A stretch of 64,000 nucleotides of DNA from Planoprotostelium fungivorum. Lineage: Eukaryota > Evosea > Variosea > Cavosteliida > Cavosteliaceae. The notes under the pieces were generated by a model. That model worked only from the letters and a program-made list of their open reading frames with translations. It was not told the origin of the DNA and made no database searches. Of the stretch, positions 45,675-55,033 are shown one piece after another; the stretch's first letter is position 1, and the number at the start of each line of letters is the position of its first letter. The position numbers and the translations under genes are program-made. Location of the stretch: NCBI GenBank assembly GCA_003024175.1, contig MDYQ01000027.1, positions 124,001 to 188,000 on the forward strand. Reading direction: 5' to 3'.

Positions 45675-46934
45675 ATGAGTGAGCTCGACGGTTTAGACTC
45701 TCCACCTGGCTCTTCGACCGACGGCCTCACGGCGGGACTAATTGTTAATGCATGGCACGCTCTGAATGATGCCATCACGAGCTACGTAGCTGCTACCGAC
45801 ATCGTACAGAAGCATCGACTCCTCCTTCAAGTCAACGAAGTATTCAGACGAGCGTGCGAAGATGGAATGGCCAGTGCATTAGCCATCTCCAAACACGGAA
45901 GATACTCATGGTGAGGACAGACCTTCTGATCAGTCAGTGAATCACGCTGAGATCTCTTTTCAGGTGGATCATCTGCGGTGCATCTCATCGAAAGACAAAG
46001 GATGATCCCTGGTCCGTGGAAGCCGGAGGAGTGAAACTATTGAAAGATGGTCTCACAAGAGGGTCCGCCACCGCCACATGGAGCTTCGGCCCCCCCGGTG
46101 GTCAGAAGCAAACTCGAGAATACCAGCTCGTCCGTTTGGTCACAGGAGAGGCCAAGAATAAGATCAATCTGTACATTCTCAACGAACCGGGAGACATCCC
46201 GCCTCCTCCGTGTCCGGAAGATGCAGAACAGCTGCCTTTTGCAGAAGAACCCCTGTTCTTGGAAATCAATCAGCCATCACCGGTCACGGATCAATTAGCA
46301 TCACTGGACTTGGACTCCACTTTCGAGATACTCGCTGACTCGGGAGACAATCTTTCCTCCTCCTTAAACTCTCCACTCTCAGATAGTCAGTGCATGAGCA
46401 TCGATGACGACTCCCGATCAGTTGGGGATTTATTCACCCCCATTCGCTCCAACAAATGTCCCAAACGATCAGCTGATTCAGAACCGTACAACTTAGACGA
46501 CCAAGTCGACCATCTGGCGAAACAAGTGAGGACAAGATCGATCGATCGTCTGACGAGAGAAGATGGTCACACTCAGAGTGGAGGTCGATGAGGTGAAAGG
46601 TCAAGTGAAAGAGCACCAAGATGCTCTCCACGCGTTGACGGATAAACCTGCGCTGAGAGACATGATTTTGGGGTTTCTCAGACGACACACTCGCCCGATC
46701 ATGACGAAAGAGGTGATCACGTGACGTGGCTTTCGATGAACGTCATCAGATGGTCAAAATACTCGATCCGAGCGGATGTATCACCAAATCGGATGTCAAC
46801 AAGATACTCTATAAGATGAAGAACGAGAGGCCCCCTAAGGTGCTCATCGTCTCCTGCATCAGCGATGTAAACTGATGTAACGCCATCAGGTTGAAGTGAA
46901 CTCAGCCTTTCAGTGGACCCTTCTTCAGGGCTAA
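45675..46934 (+). CDS. Z-alpha-like winged-helix protein, tandem copy 1 (new family)
   Basis: Exons 45675-45910, 45964-46525, 46563-46712, 46750-46839 and 46890-46934, giving 360 residues. The N-terminal domain (about 20-190) is unrecognised: AWHALNDAITSYVAATDIVQ, RRACEDGMASALAISKHGRY, SWWIICG and LYILNEPGDIPPPP. An acidic Ser-rich linker with a KR patch (SNKCPKRSADSEPYNLDD) and a short coiled coil (residues 267-288) follow. The last 65 residues fit a winged helix: LRDMILGFLRRH (alpha1), IMTKEMVKILD (alpha2), TKSDVNKILYKMKNE (alpha3), VEVNSAFQWTLL (wing). K329, N333, Y337 and W355 have exactly the spacing of K169, N173, Y177 and W195 of human ADAR1 Z-alpha. The two wing prolines of ADAR1 are absent. 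An in-frame ATG at 45627 exists, but the paralogue lacks it. Z-DNA/Z-RNA binding is inferred. Confidence 0.7.
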
Positions 46935-47205
46935 TTTTCGCGGGGATGAAGAATAAATGTAATCTCGTCAATTTAAAGATCGTCAAAGGTTTGAGAAGTC
47001 GTTCGCCCACCTTTATCGCAAGAGACCATTGGTTTCCTGATGAATGTATACGACCATCAGACACCTTGTAAAGATCGTACGCGAGAAGATGTGTAGAATT
47101 TTTGGTTGCTTTTGGGACATTGGGTTGGTTTGGTAATCGTAGATGAGAGCAGGCCAACCCAACGCCGCCAAGTATCGCGTTTTGACATTACCTACGATTC
47201 CCAAC

Positions 47206-48416
47206 ATGAGTCACTCCCTCCATCCTGACACTGATCTCATCTATCCGTCCACTGTGGTAGACTCTGAGACAGAGCCACGATCGGCCCTTGCAGCGTGGCA
47301 CGATCTCAACTACGTCATCACCAACTATGTCAACAATACAGAAACTCAAACGATCGAGAAACTACAGCTCATCCACAAACAATTTAGAATCGCTTGTGAA
47401 GATGGAACTGCTGAGACACTGTCCATCCCGGAACACCGCATGCTCACATGGTGAGATCATGTTCGAGTCAACCTTTTGAAGTTTCTGTCAGGTGGATCAT
47501 ATTTGGCAAATCTCAGCCAGGTCAGTGGATCGTGAAGACCAAAGGTGCAAGGGGAAAATTTTACACTCTTGGCTACGCTTCTACTCTCGTGGGACCTCGG
47601 TACAAGGTCGTCCGTCTCATCGTCGATGAGAAACCCAAACAGAAACACTTGATCATCGTCAACGACCGCAACTTTCGACCTCCTGACCGTCCAGAGAGCA
47701 ATGAAGACGACGTCCCCTTTCACGGCCCATCTTTCCATCTAGACGAGCCTCAGACCGTGCAACATGACTATTTCGATGGTATGGAGGGCGCACGGAATGC
47801 CTCTGTCGAACCTGCAATGGATATACGTGAATCCCCTCCGACTTCCCCCAACACGGAAGCTCATTGCACCGTCGACGTCTCTGATGCGTCGTGCTCTTCC
47901 CCCAACAAGTCAATCAAGAGGTCAGCCGATTCAGGACCCAACGATAGAGATCATGATCGATTCCAACAATTGTCAGAACAAGTGAGGAGAAGAAAGTTAT
48001 AGTCATTGACGAGAGAAGGTAAGCCGACTCACAACAAAGGTGGATGTTACAGACGTCCACCTCATTGAGGTGAAAGATGAAGTCAAACAAATAGCAGCCA
48101 TTTTGCAAAAGCTGACAGATAGGTCTGCTTTGAGAGCAGCCATCTTGGACCTTCTCAGCCGACAGACTCATCCCATCAAGACGAAGAAGGTGATCGCACA
48201 ACATCAACTTGGAATCAATGTCATCAGATGGTGAAGCTGCTCGATCCGACAAGATGCATATCCAAGTCTGACTTCAATTCGATGTTACACGCGATGATGA
48301 GCGAAAATCCTCCCAAGGTATTCATTCCTATCGAATTCATCATGAACATCTGACAGTATTGACCTCTTCAGGTCACCCAGAATTTAGCCAAGGAGTGGGC
48401 ATTGCTTCGTGAATAA
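47206..48416 (+). CDS. Z-alpha-like winged-helix protein, tandem copy 2 (divergent)
   Basis: Exons 47206-47450, 47492-47981, 48040-48189, 48228-48317 and 48372-48416, giving 339 residues. Exon count, intron phases and the lengths of exons 3 to 5 (150, 90, 45 nt) equal those of copy 1. The N-terminal domain keeps AWHDLNYVITNYVNN, FRIACEDGTAETL and TWWIIFG but is otherwise strongly diverged (GARGKFYTLGYASTLVGPRY). The nuclear-signal-like patch is retained (NKSIKRSADSGPNDRD). The winged helix reads LRAAILDLLSRQTHPIKTKK, MVKLLDPTRC, SKSDFNSMLHAMMSENPPK and VTQNLAKEWALLRE. K308, N312 and W334 keep the spacing, but the Tyr is His316. An in-frame upstream ATG at 47143 would add 21 residues. This copy may have changed nucleic-acid preference; that is inference. 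Confidence 0.68.
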
Positions 48417-48596
48417 CTTGGGCCCCCACTATGAAGCCAAATAAATCTATGGTCACCTTGCCGTCCATCATCTCAACTCAATAAGCAAGTTTGTAGATCA
48501 TCGCTGAGAAATTTCCAGAAATTTCCGATTTGGGATGGTGAGGGGCAGTGACCCAAAACCACCCTCACACCTCCATCACGTCTACTTTCACAAGAC

Positions 48597-49869
48597 ATGA
48601 GTGAGCTCGACGGTTTCCATTCTCCACCTGGCTCTTCGACCGGCGTCGTCACCGAAGAACAAACAATCAACGCATGGCACTCCCTGAATGATGCCATCGT
48701 GAGATACGTATGTGCTACCGATTCCCTGAGATATCTCCTTCTCCTTCAAGTCAACGAAGTATTCAGACGAGCGTGCGAAGATGGAATGGCCAGTGCATTG
48801 GCCATCCCCTCACACGGGAGACATTCGTGGTGAGAAGCGTTAATTCGATCAGTCAGTGACTTTTGCTGAGATATCCCTCCAGGTGGATCATCTGCGGGAA
48901 TTCACGTCCAAAGAAGCTAAATGACTGGACAGTGGAAGGGGGAGGGGCGAAAGCCTCTAAGGACGGTCTCGTGAAGGGATCTGCCAAGGCTACCTGGTCC
49001 TTCTGCCGCCCTGACGGTCAAATGGATACTCGAGTGTACCAGCTCGCCCGTTTAGTCGTCACAGTAGGAAGCGCCAAGTTCAACTTGTACATTGTGAACG
49101 AACCGGGAGACATTCAACCTCCTCCCCGTCCCGAAGGTGCAGGACAGTCGCCGCATTTAGTGGATCAGACATCGGCTGCCTCAGTAGATTATTCTTCCTC
49201 AAATTGGTCCTCTCCCTCCGACGATCCTGAGGAGGATTTGTCCAATTTCACTAATCTGAGAGACGTGACACTCCCACTTGAAGAATGGCTCCAGGCGGAT
49301 GACCTTTCCTCCGTCCTCACCTTTCCAAATTCGGATACGGATACGGTATCCCTCTCCTCTTCGAACAAGTCGTTAAAGAGAGGGGCCGATTCGGGACCAT
49401 ACGATCGGATCGATGACCGATGTGAGGAGTTGACACAACAGGTGAGGGGATATGAGGAGTCAAACCATTGATACCAGCAGATGAGCCACCTCTCCGTGAG
49501 ACTGGATCAGATTAGCTCACGAGTCGAACATCATGGAGAGATCTTGCATTCGAACACAGAAGATGTGACATTGAGAGCAGCTATCTTGGACCTTCTCAGT
49601 CGACAGACTCACCCGATGATGGCCAAGGATGTGGGTCGAACGGTGATCTCATCTGCTACAAATGACACGGACTCCAGATGGTGAGGACTTTCAACCAGAA
49701 CGGAGGGACTATCACGAAACCGCCAATCAATTCGATACTCTACAAGATGAAGATCGAAAAGCCGCCCAAGGTGATCATCGCCTGCATCTCACCTCCATCC
49801 ATCCACACACGTTAATTTTAAAAGGTTGCCGTGAACTCAACCTATGCGTGGACCTTAGTTCGAGGATAA
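48597..49869 (+). CDS. Z-alpha-like winged-helix protein, tandem copy 3
   Basis: Exons 48597-48829, 48883-49441, 49481-49630, 49678-49770 and 49825-49869, giving 359 residues with the same exon plan as copies 1 and 2. The first 15 residues (MSELDG-x-SPPGSSTG) and the 5' flank are close to copy 1, so 1 and 3 are the younger pair. The N-terminal domain has AWHSLNDAIVRYVCATDSL, FRRACEDGMASALAIPSHGR and LYIVNEPGDIQPPPRPEGAG. A KR patch (NKSLKRGADSGPYDRIDD) and coiled coil (LSVRLDQISSRVEHHGEIL) follow. The winged helix is LRAAILDLLSRQTHPMMAKD, MVRTFNQNGGTI, TKPPINSILYKMKIEKPPK and VAVNSTYAWTLVRG, with K328, N332, Y336 and W354 at the Z-alpha spacing. Function is inferred only from this domain. Confidence 0.7.
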
Positions 49870-50047
49870 CTCTCACCCTCTTAATATTAGAATAAATGTA
49901 CCGCCATCCACATCTCTTCAAATGTATCATCGCACACATCACAAATACACGATGAAACAAGTCTTCGAGATAAGTTCAGCTGTATTACTGCCCCCACAAA
50001 GGCTATCATATTCATAGCCTGTGAGACATCTTCTCTCATCCTGCTCT

Positions 50048-50533
50048 CTAGTTGGATTGGGCGATGGTGACCTCGACCTCGACTCCGGGCTCGATGGAGA
50101 TGGAGGTGATCTGCTTGACGACCTCAGAGGGGGAGTGCAAGTCGATGACTCTCTTGTGGATTCTCATCTCATATCTGTCCCATGTCTTGGTACCCTCACC
50201 ACAAGGTGATTTACGGGTCGTCAAGACGAGGACCTTGGTGGGGATACGAACGGGTCCCTTGACCTTCAGTCTCTGGTCCTTGGCTCCCTTGATCAGATCG
50301 GCGCAGACTGTTTGTCTATCAGAGGTGGCGATCGGATTGGAATCGGAATGGAAAATAAAATGGGTCGGTGATTTATGGAAGAGGAAGAGGATGGACTCAC
50401 CCTTCTCCAAGGACTTGACGTTTCTGGAAGAGAGGGTGATACGGATGCGGTGGAAGCTCTGTTCCTCCTCAGTTTGCTCGTATCCAGCCTTGGGCTTGTG
50501 GGCGGGGGGTGCAGCGACAGCAGCAGAAGCCAT
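50048..50533 (-). CDS. RPS20: Small-subunit ribosomal protein uS10 (S20e)
   Basis: Two coding exons, 50401-50533 and 50048-50307, giving 130 residues. The sequence [20 protein letters not shown] is an unstructured N-terminus, followed by [58 protein letters not shown] and [20 protein letters not shown], the standard uS10 core. It is a component of the 40S head. A pyrimidine-rich stretch upstream (50540-50690) on the coding side is purine-rich and may be an untranslated first exon. The intron is 93 nt, longer than most here. Confidence 0.96.
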   Translation of the reverse strand: MASAAVAAPPAHKPKAGYEQTEEEQSFHRIRITLSSRNVKSLEKGESILFLFHKSPTHFIFHSDSNPIATSDRQTVCADLIKGAKDQRLKVKGPVRIPTKVLVLTTRKSPCGEGTKTWDRYEMRIHKRVIDLHSPSEVVKQITSISIEPGVEVEVTIAQSN

Positions 50534-50861
50534 GTTGTTCTACACATTGATTTCAATATACACATCTCTTCCATCACAATCCACTTCGAGATTCCATATC
50601 TTCCATATCTATCTCTCGATCCTTCTCTCACAACCTCTCTCCCTCTATTCTATGTTCTATTCTATCTCTCTCATATGGTTCTTTTGATATCACGATAGAG
50701 ATGCTCACCTTTCTCGAAGGTTTGAAGCAGCAAAGAAGGTCCTGGTCACTTCGTCCTTGTTGAGAAGAAAAAAAGATTCGGTAAGACATCTTATCCGATG
50801 TCGTTTCTCCGTACGTAAAGCCTATTTTCTTAGCTCGGGAAAGAGAAAACTCCAGCTAACG

Positions 50862-52350
50862 ATGGTGGGGAATTCAACGACGAACAATAACCTCCAGATC
50901 GTCAATTATATCACGTCTGATAACGAGGCGAACGAAGTCCTCTTATTTGCATGTGCGATATGTTATACGGTCATGGGAGTCGCAGCGGCGGCCCTCTTGA
51001 CGAATAAGATCAGAACGGCGTCACCCATACGAGGAGAGAAACCACAGAAACTCTACTTATCGCTTTTGATCCTCTTTGCAACGTGTGAGTGATGCAATCA
51101 TTTGGTATATATACGAGCGTATTATTTATCGTCGTGAGGAGAAACGTTTTTCGATTTACGTCACAAGAAATGTTAGCTCATCTCATGTCTAAATCCATTT
51201 CCCCATCGATCGATTGACGTAATCAGTTCGAAGCAGCTTCTTCTGGTTTTTGGCAATCTGTTGGGCCAGAGGAAAATTGATGCAGATCTCAGATGGTGTC
51301 TGGTTCATCATGCTGAGTCTCGGCTCCGATCTCTTCTCATCTACTTTCATCATGTTACTTTATTATTGGTGAGTATATTCCTATGTTTCTCGACAACATC
51401 ATTGCATCTTCGAATCATCTCTTCAGTCCGCAGCGATCGCTAATCGGACGACATCCGTTCATTGAAACACATTGACGGCCCATCTGATGGACGACAGGGC
51501 CAAGATGTATCACTTTTCGAAGGGAGGAGAGAGTATCTCCTCCGTTCTCATCTTGATCCTGAATGCCCTCCTCTATTTATTCCAGATCAGCGAATACCTC
51601 TTGTTCTTCTACGATTCCGCCAGAGCCACGGGGAGAGTCGTGAGTTCATCATCTCCATCACCCCGATCGCGATCACCTCCATCATCATCTTTTCTCATGT
51701 TGTCCGTCACAGGTCGAAGTGTTCTTCAACATCTTCACGGCTTGTTTCAGCTTGTCCCTCGGCTTCGGACTCCTCCTCTACAGTTGGAAGCTCTACTTTA
51801 TGTTTGGAAAATCGACCAGCCGAACTCTCACTCACGGTGCACGATTCTTATCGAGTATCGCTGGTATCTGTATGATCTGTTTCTTGGGTGAGATTCATCA
51901 CCAATTCATCATCATCGGTTCAACATCACCTCCATGATGGAGACAAGTTCGACTCATGTTGTGCAGTGAGGGCTACTGTGTTGATGACAGACGCTTGGAT
52001 ATTGATCTCCCCCGATGCGTTCGTGGTTCTCATGTTCATCGTGTCGGAGGTGAGCAGCAGATGATTTGTCAAGAGAGAAGGATGTGAAGGTGATCGACAT
52101 CTGATGTCGATGTAGGTGGTCCCATCGTGTCTCATCATGTGGGTGTTCAGGAAGCCTCTTGCACCTCTCACGGGACCATCTTCTATCCAACCTCTTCTGG
52201 GTGACCACCTCCATCACGATCTTCCATCACAATCTCCATCATCCATCACCACCATCACATCTCATTCGACTGACTCCAAGTCCTTCAGGGTCACAGAACT
52301 CCTGTCTCAACGCCAATTACGACCCCAACAAGCCCGCCTTAGAGTTTTAA
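50862..52350 (+). CDS. Seven-transmembrane protein, possibly TOM1/GPR137-like
   Basis: A multi-exon gene from the ATG at 50862 (MVGNSTTNNNLQIVNYITSD, with an N-glycosylation site in a likely lumenal tail) to TAA 52348-52350. Seven hydrophobic helices can be read in order: LLFACAICYTVMGVAAAALL; LYLSLLILFAT continuing into FFWFLAICW; GVWFIMLSLGSDLFSSTFIM; VLILILNALLYLFQISEYLL; VFFNIFTACFSLSLGFGLLL; FLSSIAGICMICFL; VVLMFIVSEVVPSCLIMWVF. The third intron (about 51369-51507) is long because an earlier acceptor would bring in a stop; joined, it reads YYWAKMYHFSKGG. The C-terminus NANYDPNKPALEF is short and polar. The layout resembles the THH1/TOM1/TOM3 and GPR137 family, but I see no decisive motif. 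Confidence 0.6.
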
Positions 52351-52876
52351 CATGAGAGAAACGATCACCCACCACCCGACACACCTCAAGTTAGTCACGC
52401 CACCACCAGGAAGAGGAAACGAATAAAGATCGGGCGTAGAGAAGAAGATCTGAGATACATCGAATAGGAAGAAGAGATTTACCTCGGGGCTGTCTCTACC
52501 TATATAGAGACACGATGGCGCTATGAGATGTGATGCCCTGGCCTTCTATTATGCATAGCGTACAGATCTCAACAAACACGCACAAGACAAAGCCGACGGC
52601 AGCGATAAGAGAGTAAACGTTTCACTTCTGCCCTCGTGAACCGAGAGCGATCTCTTAACGTAGACTGAGGTGTCATTCGAATCGGTTAATCTGCCAACCT
52701 GAGACAATTCCTTCCATATAAATGCGTGAGGTTACTCCTTTTCTCGCCTGGTGATGTCTAAAGGTTAGTCTAAAGGCGGAGATTTAGTTTGCTAAAGTGG
52801 GACTAAGATCTCCGGTTTTGGGTGAGGCGGAAGAGAAAGACGAGAAAGAAGTCGAACAGAGCAAAGAGAAGAGACA
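52351..52876. other. Intergenic region with no supported gene
   Basis: About 525 bp between the seven-TM gene and a small ORF. No recognisable coding frame or structured RNA. A repeated phrase GGTTAGTCTAAAGG / GTCTAAAGGTTAG near 52755 is too short to classify. Confidence 0.4.
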
Positions 52877-53053
52877 ATGAGCAAGCAGGACTTCAACAAT
52901 ATTGCAGCGGATAGACGCCTACACAAGGCCACACCGTTTAGGTTCAGTTCGAATGCATCGGTGGAGGAGAGGGTTGCCATCATATTTCCCACATCGATGG
53001 GGACACCGATCAAGAGCATACGAAGGAGTTCCAAGTCGTCTGTCAGGGCTTAG
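52877..53053 (+). CDS. Small ORF, 58 residues, unknown
   Basis: An ATG at 52877 opens MSKQDFNNIAADRRLHKATP, with TAG at 53051-53053. Composition is polar and basic (FRFSSNASVEERVAIIF, KSIRRSSKSSVRA), like a small soluble protein. The TAG might lie inside an intron, with a further exon such as KLTPTTFASKSHP (53071-53110) added by splicing. A minus-strand frame also reads fairly well here (52792-53203), so strand is not certain. No family recognised. Confidence 0.35.
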   Translation: MSKQDFNNIAADRRLHKATPFRFSSNASVEERVAIIFPTSMGTPIKSIRRSSKSSVRA

Positions 53054-53499
53054 AGACAAGAAGCTCACCCCAACCACATTTGCATCGAAATCACATCCAT
53101 AAGCGAACGTAGAGCTCGCCGAACCCATTCCAACCGAAGCATTGAGGAAGGGCTCCTCAGAAGACAAAACCTTCACATGATAAATCATCGTTGTACCGAT
53201 CAACGCCGCGAACGTTCGCTTTCAATTATTCTCGTTGTAGTTGGAGAAATCTCCCTCACAATCGCAGATATATCTCAACACGTGACAAAGATGGAATATC
53301 GAAAGAGAAGCTGAAGAAAACTGGGGTGAAACAGAAGGATCAAATCCTCAACTGTCATACGTCAGCATTATCCTTTAGATGCGGGCCTGATGCTATCCCT
53401 TCACCTCTCGAACACACGAAATCTCTGGGCAAGAAGGCCACAGGGCCACCATCGTCATAATTTTCACACACGAACAACAGCAACACACACACAAACAAC

Positions 53500-54279
53500 A
53501 TGGTCCTCGGTCTCGGAAGCACTGTCGAACACCCCCTGCTCCGCATCAGAGTCTTAGAGGCTCGCGATCTCGCTCCCCTCACCCAGGCCGCCGTCCACGC
53601 CCCTCTCGGATCCACCAACGCCAGCCACGTCGCCCCCACCATGCAACGCGATGGATATGCCGCCGCCAACCCTCTCGGCCAAGTTCCTCTTGCAGGAGCC
53701 GCCGGAGTTACCCCCGCCACCTTCCCCACCACACACAATGCCAACGCCGTCGCTGGCATTTCCGGATCTGAAGTCGCCGCCGAGAGACTCGCCGCCCCCA
53801 CCACTCTGGCCTCTGGAGTTCTCGCCGACGGAGCCATCAGACAGATGCCCGACCCATACGTCAAGATCAGCATGAAGGGTCTGCTGAAGAAGAAGTTCAA
53901 CACCGCTACCCTCCAGAACACCGTCCACCCCGTTTTCAACGAGGAGTTTGTCTTCGAGCCCAAGCACGCAGAGAAGGACGTTCTCGTCGTCAAGGTCTTC
54001 GATGCCGCCGTCAAGTCCACCCTCCCCATCGGAGCTAAGAACCTCCTCGGTGTCGTCAGAATCCCCGTCTTCGAGTACCTCAACAGAGGCATCATTGACG
54101 AGTGGAGACCTCTCCTCACCAAGACTGGCTCCCCCGCCAGAGGAGACGTTCGCATCCAGATCGCCTACGGAACCAACTTCCCCGCCCCTCTGCTGAGAGA
54201 CGATAAGACTCTGGCCGCTGCCCCCACCATGGGAGTTGCCACCACCGGCGTCGCCCCCCACACTGCCACCGTTCTGTAA
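53500..54279 (+). CDS. C2-domain protein, intronless
   Basis: A single exon of 259 residues from the ATG at 53500 (MVLGLGSTVEHPLLRIRVLE). A C2 fold is split by an Ala/Pro/Thr-rich insert. Strand 1 is LRIRVLEARDLAPL; then about 85 residues of low complexity (HAPLGSTNASHVAPTMQRDG, ANPLGQVPLAGAAGV); then MPDPYVKISMKG, KKKFNTATLQNTVHPVFNEE, FVFEPKHAEKDVLVVKVFDA and LLGVVRIPVFEYL, the standard C2 order with DPYVK and NP-x-FNE-like NTVHPVFNEEF. Some Ca2+-loop acids are present (DPY, E-x-F-x-F, VFDA), but not the full five-Asp set, so Ca2+ dependence is uncertain. Codon use is strongly GC-ending, suggesting high expression. Peripheral membrane binding is inferred. Confidence 0.85.
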   Translation: MVLGLGSTVEHPLLRIRVLEARDLAPLTQAAVHAPLGSTNASHVAPTMQRDGYAAANPLGQVPLAGAAGVTPATFPTTHNANAVAGISGSEVAAERLAAPTTLASGVLADGAIRQMPDPYVKISMKGLLKKKFNTATLQNTVHPVFNEEFVFEPKHAEKDVLVVKVFDAAVKSTLPIGAKNLLGVVRIPVFEYLNRGIIDEWRPLLTKTGSPARGDVRIQIAYGTNFPAPLLRDDKTLAAAPTMGVATTGVAPHTATVL

Positions 54280-55033
54280 ATGGCATGAAATAGATCACTA
54301 TTTAATCTAGACGTCTCGTGTCTTTATTCGTTACGATGACACACACCAGTGTGATGGGAGAAGGACTGTCAAGTTGGTCGGCGATGCCACCGTGTGACCT
54401 TTCAGATGTTCCAGGAGTGATCGGTGTGATCGATCGAGATGAAGGCAGGTGAGATCTCAGTGAATGTATATATACCGTCGTCTCCGTCATCGTTCACGTC
54501 GATCAGTAATGGAACGATCGACAATGAAGTACGGTCATCTGTTTACCTCCCGGAGAAGGGTGACTCTGTCCGTGTCCAGATTGCAGGAAGAGCACGTACA
54601 ACTCGAACTTGATCATTGAAATGGACAGAGAGATCTGATTGTTCATTCGCGTGACAGGATATAGGGAGAAGGAATGCAATGAGAGGAGATCGTCACCACC
54701 GTCATGACTGACATCACCGACCGAAGAGAAACAGAGTCATCACTGACAACCTTTTTGATGAAGAAGCAGGTAGTTGTCTGAGCTCATTTGATATTCAGTT
54801 TGTGTTACAGAGCACTGATCACCCTAATGGCCGACTGTCTCACTTTACCTTCTGTCCAGACATACCTCAGAGAAAGCAAGTGATGAAGAACACACAAGCG
54901 AAATAGAAGAATAAAGACGAATCTAAAGCCGTTCAATTTGTAGAAGGGAACGGAACAATTACTGGTATTTCTCCGATTTACAGAGCGAATATCTCGTGAC
55001 CTCACCGAACACATCACGTGTTTAGACAACATC
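54280..55033. other. Intergenic region with no supported gene
   Basis: About 750 bp between the C2 gene and the Lon gene. Short minus-strand frames (54302-54490 and 54805-55050) have no recognisable content and lack splice partners. Holds the promoter of the Lon gene. Confidence 0.4.

Noticed and set aside
43251-49869. Mobile-element origin of the duplicated block
   Set aside because: No terminal repeats, transposase or target-site duplications are visible. Ordinary tandem duplication of genes explains the pattern.
53355-54261. Long minus-strand open frames (266 and 235 codons) opposite the C2 gene
   Set aside because: They arise from strong G/C-ending codon use of the plus-strand gene. Their composition (Gly, Glu and Ser runs) has no motif, and the C2 reading frame explains the region.
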